Notes: generated by a model from the sequence alone, not told the origin. DNA of 64,000 nucleotides from Lamellibrachia columna (GCA_963662155.1 OY759272.1:43806590-43870589), one strand, 5' to 3'; shown: positions 16,307-40,795, counted from the stretch's first letter. Translations and numbers: made by a program.

Positions 16307-17401
16307 TGTTTATTGACACACGAGCCCGATTGACGTTGGGATCAAGGATTTTGAGAAAGATTGGTGGGAGGCGCCCTGTTGCCCAGGGCGCTGGTGGGGG
16401 CCCAGTCACCCTGCGGATATATCGCTTTTTGCTGGTCAAAATAAACAACGAGAATTGTGAGAAAGACCTGTGGGAATGCGGTGGGAGGGGCCCTGGGGTC
16501 CAGGTCGGCTCCAGGAAGTGGAACGCTCAGTGTCCCTACTGCTTTGCAAGATTAAATTGAACAAAAAGACCCTTGTTGCTGCTTAATAAGATTCCAGCGC
16601 AATTATGAAATACGAAGGGAAAAGATTCATAAATACAAAATGTACAAGAATAGTACCAGCGACACTATTTACAATTCAATAAACATAAAAGCGGGGGGTA
16701 GTAATCCCCCACTTCACTATAGACAAGCTGTGGGAAATAAGACATCGTAACCTTCATAAACACGCAAACACAATTTTGCACAACAATCTGACAAAAAACC
16801 TGCAGCTGTTTAGCTGTTAGATGATAGATTGAGCATTTTAACACAAGTGGATATAATACAATGCAGGCAAAAAGACACATTAAGATGTGAGAACATATTT
16901 AAACAATCATAAACTACAATGTGTTATTGAAGGACAAGACAGTAACACAATTCTGGATCATGTGAACAAATGGAACTATACATTTAACCAGATTGAATAA
17001 GATAACAAAACTGTCATACAAAGGACGCCACTGGAATATCGAGACGAGGTCAGTGTTGTCGTGATTTATTTCTATCCTCTACGGATAATCAATCTTTTCA
17101 TGATAAAAGACAGTAAAATGCATTTCTATGAAGGAAAACCTACTGTACAGCCTTATGGACAAATATGTGCTGCCATCTAGCGATCACTCGTAGAGTTACA
17201 TCATGATGCATCATCATCTTGCTTATTGCAAATGGCGGCTCACATGCTCCGAGTAAATCAGCTCCTAAATACAGATGAGTTTTGCTGTCAATCTTAGTTT
17301 GTTAAGTTAAAGAATTTATAAGATGTATTATTAAGATTTTTTTTAATAGTGAATCTATGCTTGACCGATTGTATCAATGTCCAGCATACTGAACAATAAG
17401 T
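16307..17401. other. unassigned region upstream of the piggyBac relic
   Basis: 16360-16510 is GC-rich with repeated GGGGGCCC/GGGGCCC words. The rest is AT-rich. No gene recognised, and no convincing CCC/TTAA transposon end found. Confidence 0.45.
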
Positions 17402-19056
17402 TTGAAATTTATTTCGGCCACATACAGCAGCAAAGGTATTTATTTATGTATTCCTCATTTATCAGTTAGACGTAGACAACATCTATACACAGCTGTAGAT
17501 GTGTTTGAAATGCTCTCCGGTGTCGACTCAGATACTCAGTTGTCAGATGATGAAAATGTGGATGATGGGGCTGATGATGATCCTGACTTTTTGCCTGAGC
17601 CTGAGGAGAATGACGATGAAGACGGTGAAGAAGAAGATGATAATAATGGTGATCCAGAGGATGTAGATGGAAGTAGTGGCGAATGGAAAGAAGATGGTGA
17701 CGTTCCGTTGGCAACTATTTCTGAGCTTGAAAATGGTGATTTTAACCCGGACAACATACCGTACGTAGAAAACTCACAAATTATTATTTTACACCATAAG
17801 ATTACTTTATGAAGCACATCGATCACCAACTAATTACAAGGATCGCACACTGCACAAATGTAATGTATCTTTTATACACCGGTCGGGTGATACAGACATG
17901 TGCTCATGGAATCCAGCAATTTATTGGTATATCACTCATGATGGGATGCATTAAGATGCCGCGAATACGAATGTATTGGGCTAACAAAATTAGTGTCCTT
18001 TCCATCCTCAAAACAATGTCGCGTGACAGATACTTTCTTCTCCGAAAGCATCTGAAAGTTGTAGATAACAATAGCATTTCTGAAGAGGAGAGAAATGATG
18101 ATAAGCTCTGAAGACTGCGCCCATACCTGGAAAGAATTTGCTCAGGTTGTCCAGAAATACCAAGGCCACGCGATTTTTGTGTAGACGAGCAGATGATCCC
18201 ATCAGACAGTATGTGAAGAACAAGCCAAATCCAACTGGGCTGAAAAACTTCATGTTGGACAGTCCTGATGGGTCTGTACTGGATTTCGAAATTTTCCATA
18301 TGAAAAACGCTCTCTCTGGTGCTCAGGAAGACAACAGAAAGAAATCCGGAAAATTGGGCATCGGCGGCTTAACCGTGATGAGACTTTCAGAATCGTTAGT
18401 GGCAGGTAACAGACTGTATTTCGATCGATACTTTACCTCCATAGCGCTTCTTGATAAACTTCTTTCACAGTTTATTTTGATGAGGAGGAATGTTCCAGCT
18501 GCTGCAGAGGTCCCATCAACATTCGGTGGGCCTCGTGAATCATACCATTTTACAATACGTAGAGATGGAAAACTATGCTGCATAAATTGGATGGACAACA
18601 AACCCGCATTGATGCAACCCAAAACACACTCTGATGATCCAGCTGACATGTGTCGTAGATGGTGCAGAAAAGACAGAAACTGCGTAAATGTCGGTCGACC
18701 CAACATCATCAAGCAGTACAATGACAAAATGGGGGCGTCCACCTCTGAGACCGAATGCTATCATTCTATCGGCGAAATCACGTAAATGGACTGTAAGAAC
18801 AATAATCCATTTCTTCGATGTGGTAGCAGTGAACGCATGGATTCAATTCCGTAAAGATCAAACACTCCAGGGTGAATCGAGGAAGCATAAACTTGAATTA
18901 TTATCCTTCAAGATCAGATTGGCAGAAGCATTGATGGCTGAAGACGATCACACTCAAGTGTCGAATCATCAAGCGATGAAGCTGCTGCAAAACGTGTCCC
19001 GTTGCCCGCAGAGCCCTTCACAGTTGTCAGTGCCAAGCACCTACCCCGTGCTGTGA
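17402..19056 (+). pseudogene. piggyBac-like transposase, frameshifted
   Basis: The 5' part (first ATG 17510) is strongly acidic, as in piggyBac N-termini (DSDTQLSDDENVDDGADDD). The DDE_Tnp_1_7 body follows: IQQFIGISLMMGCIKMPRIR and YWANKISVLSILKTMSRDRY (17930-18070), RLRPYLERICSGCPEIPRPR and VDEQMIP (first catalytic Asp at 18184-18186), RQYVKNKPNPTGLK, LYFDRYFTS (second Asp 18424-18426), WMDNKPALM (third Asp 18594-18596) and VGRPNIIKQYNDKMGG. The frame breaks at 18111 (stop), near 18200 (short deletion after VDEQMIP) and near 18731 (one base). Homology ends near 19050 without a clear Cys-rich C-terminus. No TIRs or TTAA pair identified. Inactive relic. Confidence 0.85.
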
Positions 19057-19136
19057 ACATCAAGAATCAGAAATTGTTTCGAGGACTTTCTTAAGAAATG
19101 ATGTGACATGAACACGATAACTGTATTCAGTTGGAC

Positions 19137-19211
19137 TGACACACAAACTGACACGCGCAGACATGCACACACGCACGTGCGCGCACACAAACACGCGCAC
19201 ACACACACGCG

Positions 19212-19274
<63 letters not shown>

Positions 19275-19339
19275 ACCCACCCACCCACCCACACACACAC
19301 ACACACCCACCCACCCACACACCCACCCACCCACCCACC

Positions 19340-19432
<93 letters not shown>
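19137..19432. repeat. (CA)n/(CCCA)n compound microsatellite
   Basis: Alternating CA dinucleotide and CCCA tetranucleotide blocks with a CGCG-rich left shoulder. Directly follows the piggyBac relic. Confidence 0.97.
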
Positions 19433-19436
<4 letters not shown>

Positions 19437-19724
19437 TTTACATGTAATAATTTTTTGCCCTCAGGTGACCTCTGATAAAATACATAATGGTTAAACGTAG
19501 AAATTCTGCCAATTGAATACATTAACTTCTTCGCATCAGAAACCACCAAGACGAACTTATAATCAGGAGCATGAAACGTGTTTGAATCAAGAACACATAT
19601 CTGTTTTGTCGGGACATATAACTAGCATTGTTTAAAGTAGTATTGCAAAGTGTTACTTCTAGATGCCTCGAATAGGACAATAGGCCACAAGTGCACACAA
19701 ATCAGTAACACAATGTCCGGAAGA

Positions 19725-21510
19725 CATGTTTGAAGCTGGCTATAAATGCGTGTGTTTAAACGCAAGGAGCATAATAAATAACGTATGTATTAAACATTAC
19801 GGTATAACATATTGACCCTGACACAATTGGCATAATCGAATTATTGGCCGACACAAAGACATAGCAGATTCTTGATTAAGACTGACGCGATACATACTGA
19901 TTAGGAGAGATCGAATAGGAAGAATATGAGTGGGAGTTATTCGATATATTAAATAATCTATTCAGGCTTACGAAATAAAATTAGAAAGGGAAGCAGATTG
20001 CAATGAATATGTTTGGTGTAATATAGTTACAAGAAATTCAACACTAACTATTCGATTAGTTTATCGAAGTCCAAACATAAATGAAGAGAACAACACGAAA
20101 ATAGAAAACGCTATGAAGGAAGTGAGTAAACGGGAATGTATTATACTGGGAAATTGTAACCACGAGCACAGACAAGATCTCTAGAGAGTACAGTGGGTGA
20201 GGACAAACAATGTATATTTTAAATACAGGATACTTTCCTTACTCAGCACGTGGTGGAACCAACCAAGGGATATGATGTATATATGAATATAGTTTTGTCT
20301 TCACAAAATGAATTAGTGGACAATGTCAAAATACATGAACCATTGGGTAAGAGTGATCATAATCAAATACATTTTGACAACCTACGAGACTAGATTGGAC
20401 CAGAAGACAGTGCTGGAAATATAATATCTCAAGGTTTTTCAATGGCGGAAAACCTAAATGGATACTTCGATTCGGTGTTTACGAGAGAGGATATTAATTC
20501 ATTACTAGTTCCAGATGCTAAATTTAGTTAGTTTTAAACGGACTATTTAGGGCAGTTATTATTAAATCCAGAAATGGTAGATAAGAAAATAAATGCAATG
20601 GAGGATAATAAGTGGATGGATACTAATGCAAATAGTAGAATAAACTAGCATGCTACGTTGTAGAATGTTCAACATTAGCACAACGGTGTTCAACATTAAA
20701 GAGGGAGTGGTTCCTTTCTTTTGAATGGAAAGAAGGAAATATCATACCATTATCTAAAAAGGGTTCGATAAATCAGACCACTACAGACCAGTGAGTTTAA
20801 CATCAGTGATTTATATATGATTAGAAAAGGTTAATTAAATACCATACAGTGGACATCCTTGTTAGGTATAAATTATTATATATATATATCAACATAGAAT
20901 CCTAAAAGTGAGGTCATATTAAAAAAATATGTTATACTCTTTTGGAAGAAATACCTAAGTGGATAGATGAGGGAGCACCCGTAGATCTTATATACTTAGA
21001 TTTTCAGAAAGCTTTCGACAAAGTGTCACAGCAAAAAGCAAATTATACACGTCGAAAGCAACTTAGGCCTAATTTATAGTATTGTATACAAGGAGACCTT
21101 ATCGTAAGAAGGATATAAATACGCTTGAAAGAATACAGAGCAGAGCAACTAAACTGATTTAAGAACTGATAGACATTAGTTATGAAGGATGACTGACAGA
21201 ATGTGGTTTAACAGTCGTAGAAACAAGGCGGTTAAGAGGAGATCAAACAAACGTTTTTAAGGTATTCAATGGGTATCAACACATTTTTAGAAGAAAAAAA
21301 TTATTAATCAAGAAAGATAATATAAAAAGAGGAGGACATGAGTTAACATTAATAATCAATGTAGATTGGATATCAGGAAGAACTTGTTCTCATTCAGGAC
21401 AATACATTAATGGAACAAATTAGGTACATTTTGTGTAAATAATAGCAGCTTGAATATGTTTTTAAAACGTTGACACATATATCAGGAGGTTACACGTAGA
21501 TGAAAAATGG
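19725..21510 (+). pseudogene. strongly decayed CR1-like ORF2
   Basis: Plus-strand words of the same CR1 family appear in order but with many stops: CVCLNARS (19750), IDPDTIG-like, EYVWCNIVTRNSTL (20010), VYRSPN, GHSFLTQHVVEP-like (20230), SLLNPEMV-like (20550), EWKEGNI (20725), HYRPVSLTSVI (20780), DLIYLDFQKAFDKV (20975), NTLERIQSRATKLI (21120), ETRRLRGDQTNVFKV (21220) and RGHELT (21330). A short TA run (20873-20892) interrupts the RT at the site that follows HKLL in other copies. Older than the other CR1 fragments here. Confidence 0.75.
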
Positions 21511-22034
21511 ATTACTTGCCCATTTGTTATATTACCTTACCTCGTAATACTAAAACACGCATAGCACACACCGTCAGTCGTTCCATGTGAGCACAGGCAA
21601 ATAGTAGAAGACCTGCCCACATGGACATTTTTACAAGGCGGTTTAATGTTTCATTTAGTTTTTCGCGAATGTTATTGTATATACACATTTAATGCGTGTA
21701 CATTGCGATTACTAACTAGTATTTATTAATAATATTATTTATATGTATTTATATCAAGACTCTTGGCTATAACAAGTGTACTTTCAAGCAAAAGTACCGT
21801 TGTCATACCAACTTATGCTAAGCATTCAGACACAACAATTTGGCAAAATAGTGTTAGTCTATGTAGAGCCGCAATTTCGTACTACATTTGGGCACATCTT
21901 CTAATATGGTTGCATATATAGTATGTCCAATGTAATGGTGATGTAGTAATTTTTATACTTGATGTGTTAAATGCACCACCAATTAAATAAACAGGTATGC
22001 TCTCAGCGGATTGGTGCAATATCCTCGCGGGGCG
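21511..22034. other. unassigned AT-rich DNA
   Basis: No gene, repeat or motif recognised between the CR1 relic and the long-TIR element. Confidence 0.45.
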
Positions 22035-23335
22035 TTCTTTTACTTTCTGACTTAACCACCTATAGCACCCAAACTTCTCCTCATATATCTCCTATACATA
22101 TACACATGTCAAACGGTAAAAATAGTACATTTAGTTTCTTAAAACGATAACAATTTCCAAAACAATCAAACCAAAACATCGCCATCTCCTACGGCGCCTA
22201 CCTATAGTACCAAGGCTACCGTAAAATCGATGCATATGACAAGGCGTCGTTCAGTTTCACCGAAACTCCGTTCGGCGGCGTTGCTATTACAATTACGTAT
22301 TTTTAAACTATTATTTATTATTGTACTAATTTATTTAACTGATTAATTTAATAAATTATGTATTTTAATCATATGTGCACTATATAAATAAACTTATTAT
22401 TAGTATGTGTGCGCGTGCGTGTGTACTGCAACTAGTAAAATGTTATAAGTTGAAGTAAATTAAATAAATGGTGATTATTACATGTATTAATATTATGTGA
22501 TATATGGGTGTGATGCTGTTTTAACAATATATTTTTTTATATGTGAAACATCTGCATGCCGAATAAAAACAAGATACATTTCCTGAAGAATGCGTTATAT
22601 ACTACAATCTTCACGCAGGTGTCTTATTTTGTGTTAAACTTCATAGTGATTACGGGAGGAGGCAATCGCTGATCTCTTGAGAAATAAGTGGTATCAACAT
22701 AGTAATAACTAATTTTGCGACAAAGTAATAATAATATTTTGATTGAAGTCATTTATATTACATTCGGCAGCTCGCTTTAAATTATGCATTAATACTGGTG
22801 CCAACGTAATTACTGTAATTAAAAAAAGGCAATTGTTATTAAAATAGCGCCGTAAATGTGGACAAAGTCCATTCATAGATACCTAAAATACATATATAAC
22901 GCAATATGATGATAATATGAATAAAACTTATTATCTAAGATTATGGCATGTCATATATAACACACAGAAAAAAATACAGTAATACTGAGACATAGACATC
23001 ATTACAAGCAATGAGGCACGCACGCACGCAGGCACAATTAAAACAGAAATACGTAATTGTAATTGCAGCGCCGCCGAACGGAGTTTCGGTGAAACTGAAC
23101 GACGCCTTGTCATATGCATCGATTTTACGGTAGCTTTGGCACTACGCGTAGCCGACGTAGGAGGTGGCGATGTTTCGTTGAATTCTTTTGTAAATTTTTA
23201 TCGTTTTGAGAAGCTAAATGTATTTTGTAGACCATTTGACATGTGTATATGTATAGCAGATATATGAGGATAAGTTTGGGCGCCCTAGGAGATAATTTTC
23301 ATGGTTACGTCAGAAAGTAAAAAAAGATTGTCCCT
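22035..23335. mobile_element. non-autonomous DNA element with about 280-bp terminal inverted repeats
   Basis: 22035-22315 and 23035-23335 are inverted copies. Examples: TTTTACTTTCTGAC with its complement at 23310; CCTCATATATCTCCTATACA; TATACACATGTCAAA; AAGGCGTCGTTCAGTTTCAC at 22239 with GTGAAACTGAACGACGCCTT at 23090; CTCCGTTCGGCGGCG. The 700-bp centre is AT-rich with no transposase. Outer ends look like GGGGCGTTC / GGGACAATC; a target duplication is not clear. Confidence 0.8.
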
Positions 23336-23698
23336 TTATTGCTTTAATGCTTTATGTATTTGCTAGGTTATTTTTGACATTACTCCAGACAACCCCTTAA
23401 CGGTCAGACACGACACGATCACGTGACAATATAGGTGTGTCGCCATTGTTGGTAGAAGTAGCTGTGGCAATCTTTCGATACGTTTTTACTGTATTACTAC
23501 TATTATATTATTCGTTGACATTCGTTGTGGCACAATATTGTGTATACCTTTGCCGTGACACACGCTGCACAGTATCTGCTTCGACGGTAGGTATACTTGT
23601 GGGTTATGTGTCAGTCAGTTTGTTGACAGCCTTTGAAGCCGAAGGGGTGGACCTAGATAGATTATAAAGTGTCGACACGCCAGTCCAACTGTCAGTGA

Positions 23699-24060
23699 AT
23701 GGCCGCACAGTGTTTACTTCGCCCCAAGCGGGTCTTGTTCCTGGCCCTGGGACATAGTTCGCACTGTCGTACACACGGCATTAGGAATGCTGGACTGGAT
23801 CCATTGTTAGCGTCTTTTGGATGTGCGAGGACAATAAGGGCCTGTTTGCTTTTCGCGCAAGCGGCCATTCGTGACATTGATTTACCACGATCGGTGGATG
23901 ATATATTTTTGCAAATTGGGGGCAATGACTTTAACAGCGCCACATGCGTACCAACCCAGCTGGCAAGATACATTTTACACGTTGTCTGTGATTCCATTAA
24001 TCTAGGAGGGTTCGCTAAGGTGGGCATCTGTTTGGCAAAGTCAGTCGTCATACAATTTTG
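23699..24060 (+). pseudogene. SGNH-hydrolase-like fragment
   Basis: An open frame from an ATG at 23699 includes FLQIGGNDFNSATCVPTQLA, resembling the GGND block of SGNH hydrolases carried by some tyrosine-recombinase retroelements. The N-terminal GDS block is not obvious. The placement, 2.5 kb before a tyrosine-recombinase-type Zn-finger/RT relic on the same strand, suggests a common origin, but this is inference. It could also be an unrelated ORF. Confidence 0.35.
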
Positions 24061-24334
24061 TTCTATCTGGCTTTTGCTGTTGTATAGGACCCACTCGTTA
24101 AAAACGTACGCATTATCATGAAACGTGAAACCTTACAAAAATGCAATAAACAGAGCAATGAACACATATTTCATGTCTTATATGTACATCACTACATCAC
24201 TGACAATAACCATGTAAAAGTGTTAAATTATTACCTTCTTTAGAAGGCACGTTTCTGACATCTCATAGAAAACGGGATGTGACTTCCATCCATGTATGAT
24301 ACGAAAGGTCAACGATAAAAGTGTTACATGTCAG

Positions 24335-26031
24335 GTCGGCAGTACTGGCACGTGGCATGTGGGATCAAGTTCGGCTGGATCACGGGACAGAGTTTTTCTT
24401 GACCCTGTACATACAGGAGAGTAACTCAGTTTTGAGAGTGAACACAAACCGCCAGCCGTATATCCAAACACAATCCAAGAGGGTAAGTAGACAGTCAACA
24501 TTTAATTGTAAACCAACAACATACTGTTAATATATACAAAATATGTAACAACCAATGAGCATATTTTAAAATCTATTATTACCAGACACCTTGCCAAACT
24601 ACTGTTGATGTCTCCAAGATATGTTTGAGCATTTTTGTATACACATGACCATTATACACTCCATCTACAGATTAATTTGTTGTAATAGATAAGAACTATA
24701 ATTAACAGGTGTTATTTTAAAACAGTGTGACATATTGGTTCAGTCTCATATGTATCCTTGCAGACAACCGATGTGTTAACAACTATCTTAATAAACCACC
24801 TCGTTACACATACTCATATTTATATTATAAAAAAGTCTACAATCTGTAAAAAAACTACTTCTTCATACAATTGAGATGCATATTATGTGATTATATGTTA
24901 TGCATTGTCATTTATTTTCTTCAGAATCACAGGATTGAACGTATTTGGCCGACAATCATCCAACTGGTGAACTATCCCATTAAGGGGGCCTTGGTGGAAC
25001 TTGCCGATGCAGGCTACATCGACATGGATGATGAAGTTACAAAATATTGCACGTCAAATATCGGCTTGCAACTTTCATAAATAGTCATAGGTACAGTTGT
25101 AGCTTCATGGAATGCTCACCGCATACCAGGTTAGTATATACCACAATACATGGTTTATTTTTAGAGTGAGGCTAGCAACAGTAACTTATATTAGAGGTGT
25201 AAGGACAGGTATAACCTAAACACCTGTCTTTCTTATTATGAGTCCTAAAAATATGATTTTTTTCACAAAACAACTCAAAAATGTCAGGAAAAAATAGACA
25301 ATGACCTAATTACGAAAAGTCACATGATCCAAGATGGTTGCCAAAGATAAATTGATATTTTCAAAACATGATTTCAAGGCAAGATAATGTGCTGAACGTT
25401 TAGCAGAGTGTTGACAATATGCTATGATTTCATTTGAACTCAAATAAAACATTACTGATACAATTTACAATAAATATGATTTTTTATGTACAAACGTTAC
25501 GGACACATATTTTCATCATGGACAAAATATGTCAAATCTCTGTAGATAATTGAACAATATAAATCATTCTAGTTCACATGTCCTAGCAGTAGAGATTGCG
25601 CTACCAGTGTTGCCGTGATATAGTGATATCAGAAGATTAAACAAGAACAAGAACATTTAATCAGTGTTATCAAGTTCTATCCACCAGGCAGAGGAATACC
25701 AAATGTCCTTGCGGAAGAGATGAAGAGAACACCACCTCTGGCAGAGCACTTCCCACAAGCGACTGAGGCAGCACAGTGGGATACAACTGACCTTGGGTCA
25801 TCCCTCACTCAACAAGCCATCTTTGGGCATGACCCTTTCACATCGGATGATGCCAGGAATGCTTGCCAGGCAGCATTTCATGCCAATATACAAGACATGA
25901 ACACGTTGATCCACCGCCCTGTCAATGGAGACTTTACACCATTGCAAGATGCAGTAATGACATTAATTGACTTAACACGGAGATATATCATAATTTCTCA
26001 GGAGGCTGTATTAACGAATCTTGCTGAATAG
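24335..26031 (+). pseudogene. integrase-like (DDE) gene, last three exons, one in-frame stop
   Basis: Three exons join in phase. 24335-24482 (after CAG, before GTAAGT) holds GMWDQVRLDHGTEFFLTLYI, with the second catalytic Asp in LDHG. 24925-25129 (after TTCAG, before GTTAGT) holds NHRIERIWPTIIQLVNYPI with the catalytic Glu, and ends VASWNAHRIPG. 25688-26031 (after CCAG, stop TAG) starts GRGIPNVLAEEM and contains LGSSLTQQAIFGHDPFTSDD. The layout matches the integrase-core-domain proteins widespread in fish and marine invertebrates (Asp..35-residue-type..Glu, then the WNAHRIPGKG motif). The exons encoding the first Asp and N-terminal domain are not recognised. A TAA at 25078-25080 interrupts exon 2 while the frame stays open on both sides, so it is either a recent pseudogene or a polymorphic or erroneous base. 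Confidence 0.75.
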
Positions 26032-26610
26032 TGATACACCCTATTTCATCCCATTCGGATCCCATAACTGATGGAAACGTGTGTATCATGACCTTTATAT
26101 TGCTTTGTTATTTTATTTATCGCCAGTAAAAGTTATGAAAATCTGCAGATCCTGCAAGTAAACACTGCAGTTGTGATGTAAAGGCGATTGTAATAATATT
26201 ACAGTATTATCAGGCCAGTAGATTTCCCAATATGAAAATGGAATTTCGAAAATAAAATGGATTAATGAAGCAATTTAAGAACGGATAAACGAGATATGAC
26301 TGTAGTAACAAGCTGATTAGAGCAACAAAGACTAAACATTTCTATGAAAGTATAAATACTGGGTTTATAGCAGCATAAAGCAGTGCACATTTAAATTTAT
26401 TTTGATTGAAACATTTGTTTGATATCAATAGTTTGTTTAGCGCATAAACAAAAAAGATGCCGAAAACGAAAAACTAGTGGCGCTGCAGTCGCTTTTCGTT
26501 TTTCGATTTTCGTTCTGATGCAGTGAAAACGTTTGTTGTACCTTTGTGTTGTTTTTCTAAGTAATATTAGTAAAACCACATAATTATAGCAGTTTGCGGT
26601 AATTCCTTTC
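26032..26610. other. unassigned spacer
   Basis: AT-rich; no gene seen between the integrase-like gene and the retroelement relic. Confidence 0.45.
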
Positions 26611-26613
26611 GGA

Positions 26614-28110
26614 ATGTGCAACGAATTGGAGGTCTCCCATTTCCCAAACAGCGTTCCTACCAGAATGGCCAGGTTTGAGCAGTCCGGCGCATGCACCAAG
26701 CCAGCTTGTCCATATAAACATGCCTGTGTCGGATATGGCGGTAAACACCCCACAAATCGCTGTGGACCCGCTCTACCTACACAGGTACCCAACAGTTCGC
26801 GCCCGCCGTGGCGGCGACAACAACTGGACCAACGTCCCAACACCCATAAACAGTAGTGCGTTGTCACACTACTTGTTTGACAGGCAGCAGCTTTCCTGTT
26901 AGAAGGGTTTTCACAAGGTTTTCCTTTGCACTATGATGGGCCACACTATTTGCGTCTAACAGCAGCTGCTATTGTTGCTGATAAATTACAAAAGGAGGTT
27001 AGATCGGGCTGGCCCTTTTGAGGACCCCCCTTTTCTAATTGTCATGCTTCATCACTTGGTCTTGTCGCAAAACACGACCCTGGCAAGTTTAGGCTCATAT
27101 ATGATTTATCATTTCCCCACGGTGACTCTGCCAATTTCTATACTTCCAGTGAATTCACCACTGTTTACAACGATACCCTAGATTCAATGGGGGAGATAGT
27201 CAAATATTACGGTCCAAGCAGCCACTTTGCCAAAGCTGACATTCAGGAAGCCTTTAGGATAATTCCCACCAGACCGCAAGATTACCCATTATTGGAGATT
27301 ATATGGGATGATACATTTTACTATGACAAAGTTCTTAATATGGGTTCTTCAGTCAGTTGCAGTTGTTCGAGAAATTCAGTTGTGCTATACAATAGATTTT
27401 GCAAAAGCGTTTTGGGATAGTTGGTGAGACACTTTATATTCGTCGGCCCAGCGTATAACCTCAGTCTGCATGGACTAATTGTTGTCGTTTGGACTTTTAT
27501 CACATTTCTTGGGAATACCTTTAAACAAGGACAAACGCTGTATGTCATCTACTTGTCAAATAATGTATGACATTGAAGTTAATACTAATAAGATGGAACT
27601 ACGGTTGCCTGCTGACAAAAAGCTACGTCATTGGCAGATTCCATGGTTAACAGACGCAAGGTAACTTTACGTGAAATACAGTCTCTTATTGGACTCCTCA
27701 GTTTTGGTTGCTTAGTCGCACCATGCGGCCGCGCATTTGTAAGACGGTTGATCTCACCATCGGAATACATCGTCCACATCATTATGTGACACTCAATCAC
27801 GAAGCCCGTGCTGATTTACATGCATGGCAACTGTTCTTGCATACATTTAATGGCAAGGGTATGTTTTTAGATTTTAAAAATATGTCTTCATAACTCGTTA
27901 AATTGTATTCAGACGCTTCCAGTGAATTTGGCTTTGCAGCAGTATTTGGCAAAAAGTGGGTCGCAGATAAATGGCATTGACCATTTTCATCTGCGGATAT
28001 AACTCTTGTTGGTCGAAGCAGCTGTGGCAATTTTTTGAGACCCACCTCCTCTCCTCCACGTCATCCGTCTGCGCTATCAGCTGTGCGTGTAGATTTAGAT
28101 TATTTGCCAA
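26614..28110 (+). pseudogene. tyrosine-recombinase-type (DIRS/Ngaro-like) retroelement: Zn finger, RT, RNase H
   Basis: 26680-26770 encodes a Cys/His finger (GACTKPACPYKHACVGYGGK) typical of the capsid-like protein of these elements. From about 26895 come FSQGFPLHYDGPHYLR, VAKHDPGKFRLIYDLSFPHG, HFAKADIQEAFRIIPTRPQD and YYDKVLNMGSSVSCS (RT fingers and palm). Then come HFIFVGPA, RLPADKKLRHWQ and SLIGLLSFG, followed by LYSDASSEFGFAAVFGKKW (RNase H active-site region, about 27898-27975). The RT catalytic LDD segment near 27400 is replaced by an out-of-frame stretch, and there are several stops and shifts. No recombinase domain and no split direct repeats are visible downstream, where a 52-bp satellite begins. 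Confidence 0.8.
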
Positions 28111-28149
28111 TGCGATGCTATACATATTTAATTACTGTTATTGATCAGT

Positions 28150-28484
28150 TGCATATTCGTGTAGTGAAGTCTAGTTGACTACATTGTTGTGCTACATATG
28201 GAACATATCCAAATAGTGATGTATATATGACTACATACGTGTACTACATATGGAACATATTCACGTAGTGATGTCTAGTTGACTACATTGTTGTACAACA
28301 TATGAAACATATTCATGAAATGTTGTCTAGTTGACTACATTTCTGTACTACATATGGAATATATTCATTAAGTGTTGTCTAGTTGACTACATTGTTGTAA
28401 CACATATGGAATATATTCATTTATTAATGTCTAGTTGACTACATTGTCGTACGACATATGGAACATATTCATGTAGTGATGGCG
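28150..28484. repeat. 52-bp tandem repeat, about six copies
   Basis: The word CTAGTTGACTACA starts at 28171, 28275, 28327, 28379 and 28431, with a diverged copy (TATATGACTACA) at 28223, an exact 52-bp period. Each unit also holds CTACATATGGAACATATTCA. No indels between units. Confidence 0.95.
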
Positions 28485-29038
28485 GATAACATCCCCTCAC
28501 CTTTGATGTTTCTTTTGTGAACGTCATGTCTAAGATGCATTGTATTGTTTCTATCTAGTCTTTTGAACACTTATTGTATCATTATGTATATAATCGCTAT
28601 ATGAATTATTTACATAACTAGCCTTCATTTTTACCAAACTACATTATGCAATCAATTATAGTTAAAAATTGTAAATACAGGTCGTTTTCTCTTGCATTGA
28701 TAATAATGCGGAGAAACACATTCTGACTAATATTTGCTAAGTATATACTTTATTCAATAATGTATCAAGCATTGGTACGACTAGATGTTAATTATGTTGA
28801 GTACAATGTTTGGGAGATAGTTCTCTTGACTTAATTTTGGAATGTCGTGTCTGATGCAAAGGCGGCAGTACATGTAATTTGTGTGTGTGGGTGTGCGTGC
28901 GTGCTTGCGTGCGTGTTTGCGTGCGTGCGTGCTTGCGTGCGTGTGTGTCAATTTTGTCATAATAAATGGAAGCCAACAATGTTGTGTTGTGTGAATTATG
29001 CAATAACTTTACGGATTGTATTAATTAACCAGCTAAAG
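28485..29038 (+). other. 5' flank of GPCR gene B
   Basis: AT-rich, with a GTGC/GTTT-type microsatellite at 28880-28948. No TATA box or initiator that I can defend. Confidence 0.4.

Positions 29039-40795
<11,757 letters not shown>

Noticed and set aside
17466..17829. His- and Ser-rich minus-strand ORFs
   Set aside because: Antisense shadows of the acidic piggyBac N-terminus.
19260..19345. CCCACCCA blocks as telomere-like sequence
   Set aside because: Not a known animal telomere unit, and embedded in a CA microsatellite.
19041..19549. Cys-Val / Thr-His rich open frames up to 140 codons
   Set aside because: They are (CA)n/(CCCA)n microsatellite read in six frames.
28150..28484. CRISPR-like array
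   Set aside because: The 52-bp units are repeats throughout with no unique spacers, in an intron-containing animal genome.
28847..29038. Upstream in-frame ATG for GPCR exon 1
   Set aside because: It would add about 64 residues read from a GTGC microsatellite, with no signal peptide; ATG 29039 gives a normal N-terminus.
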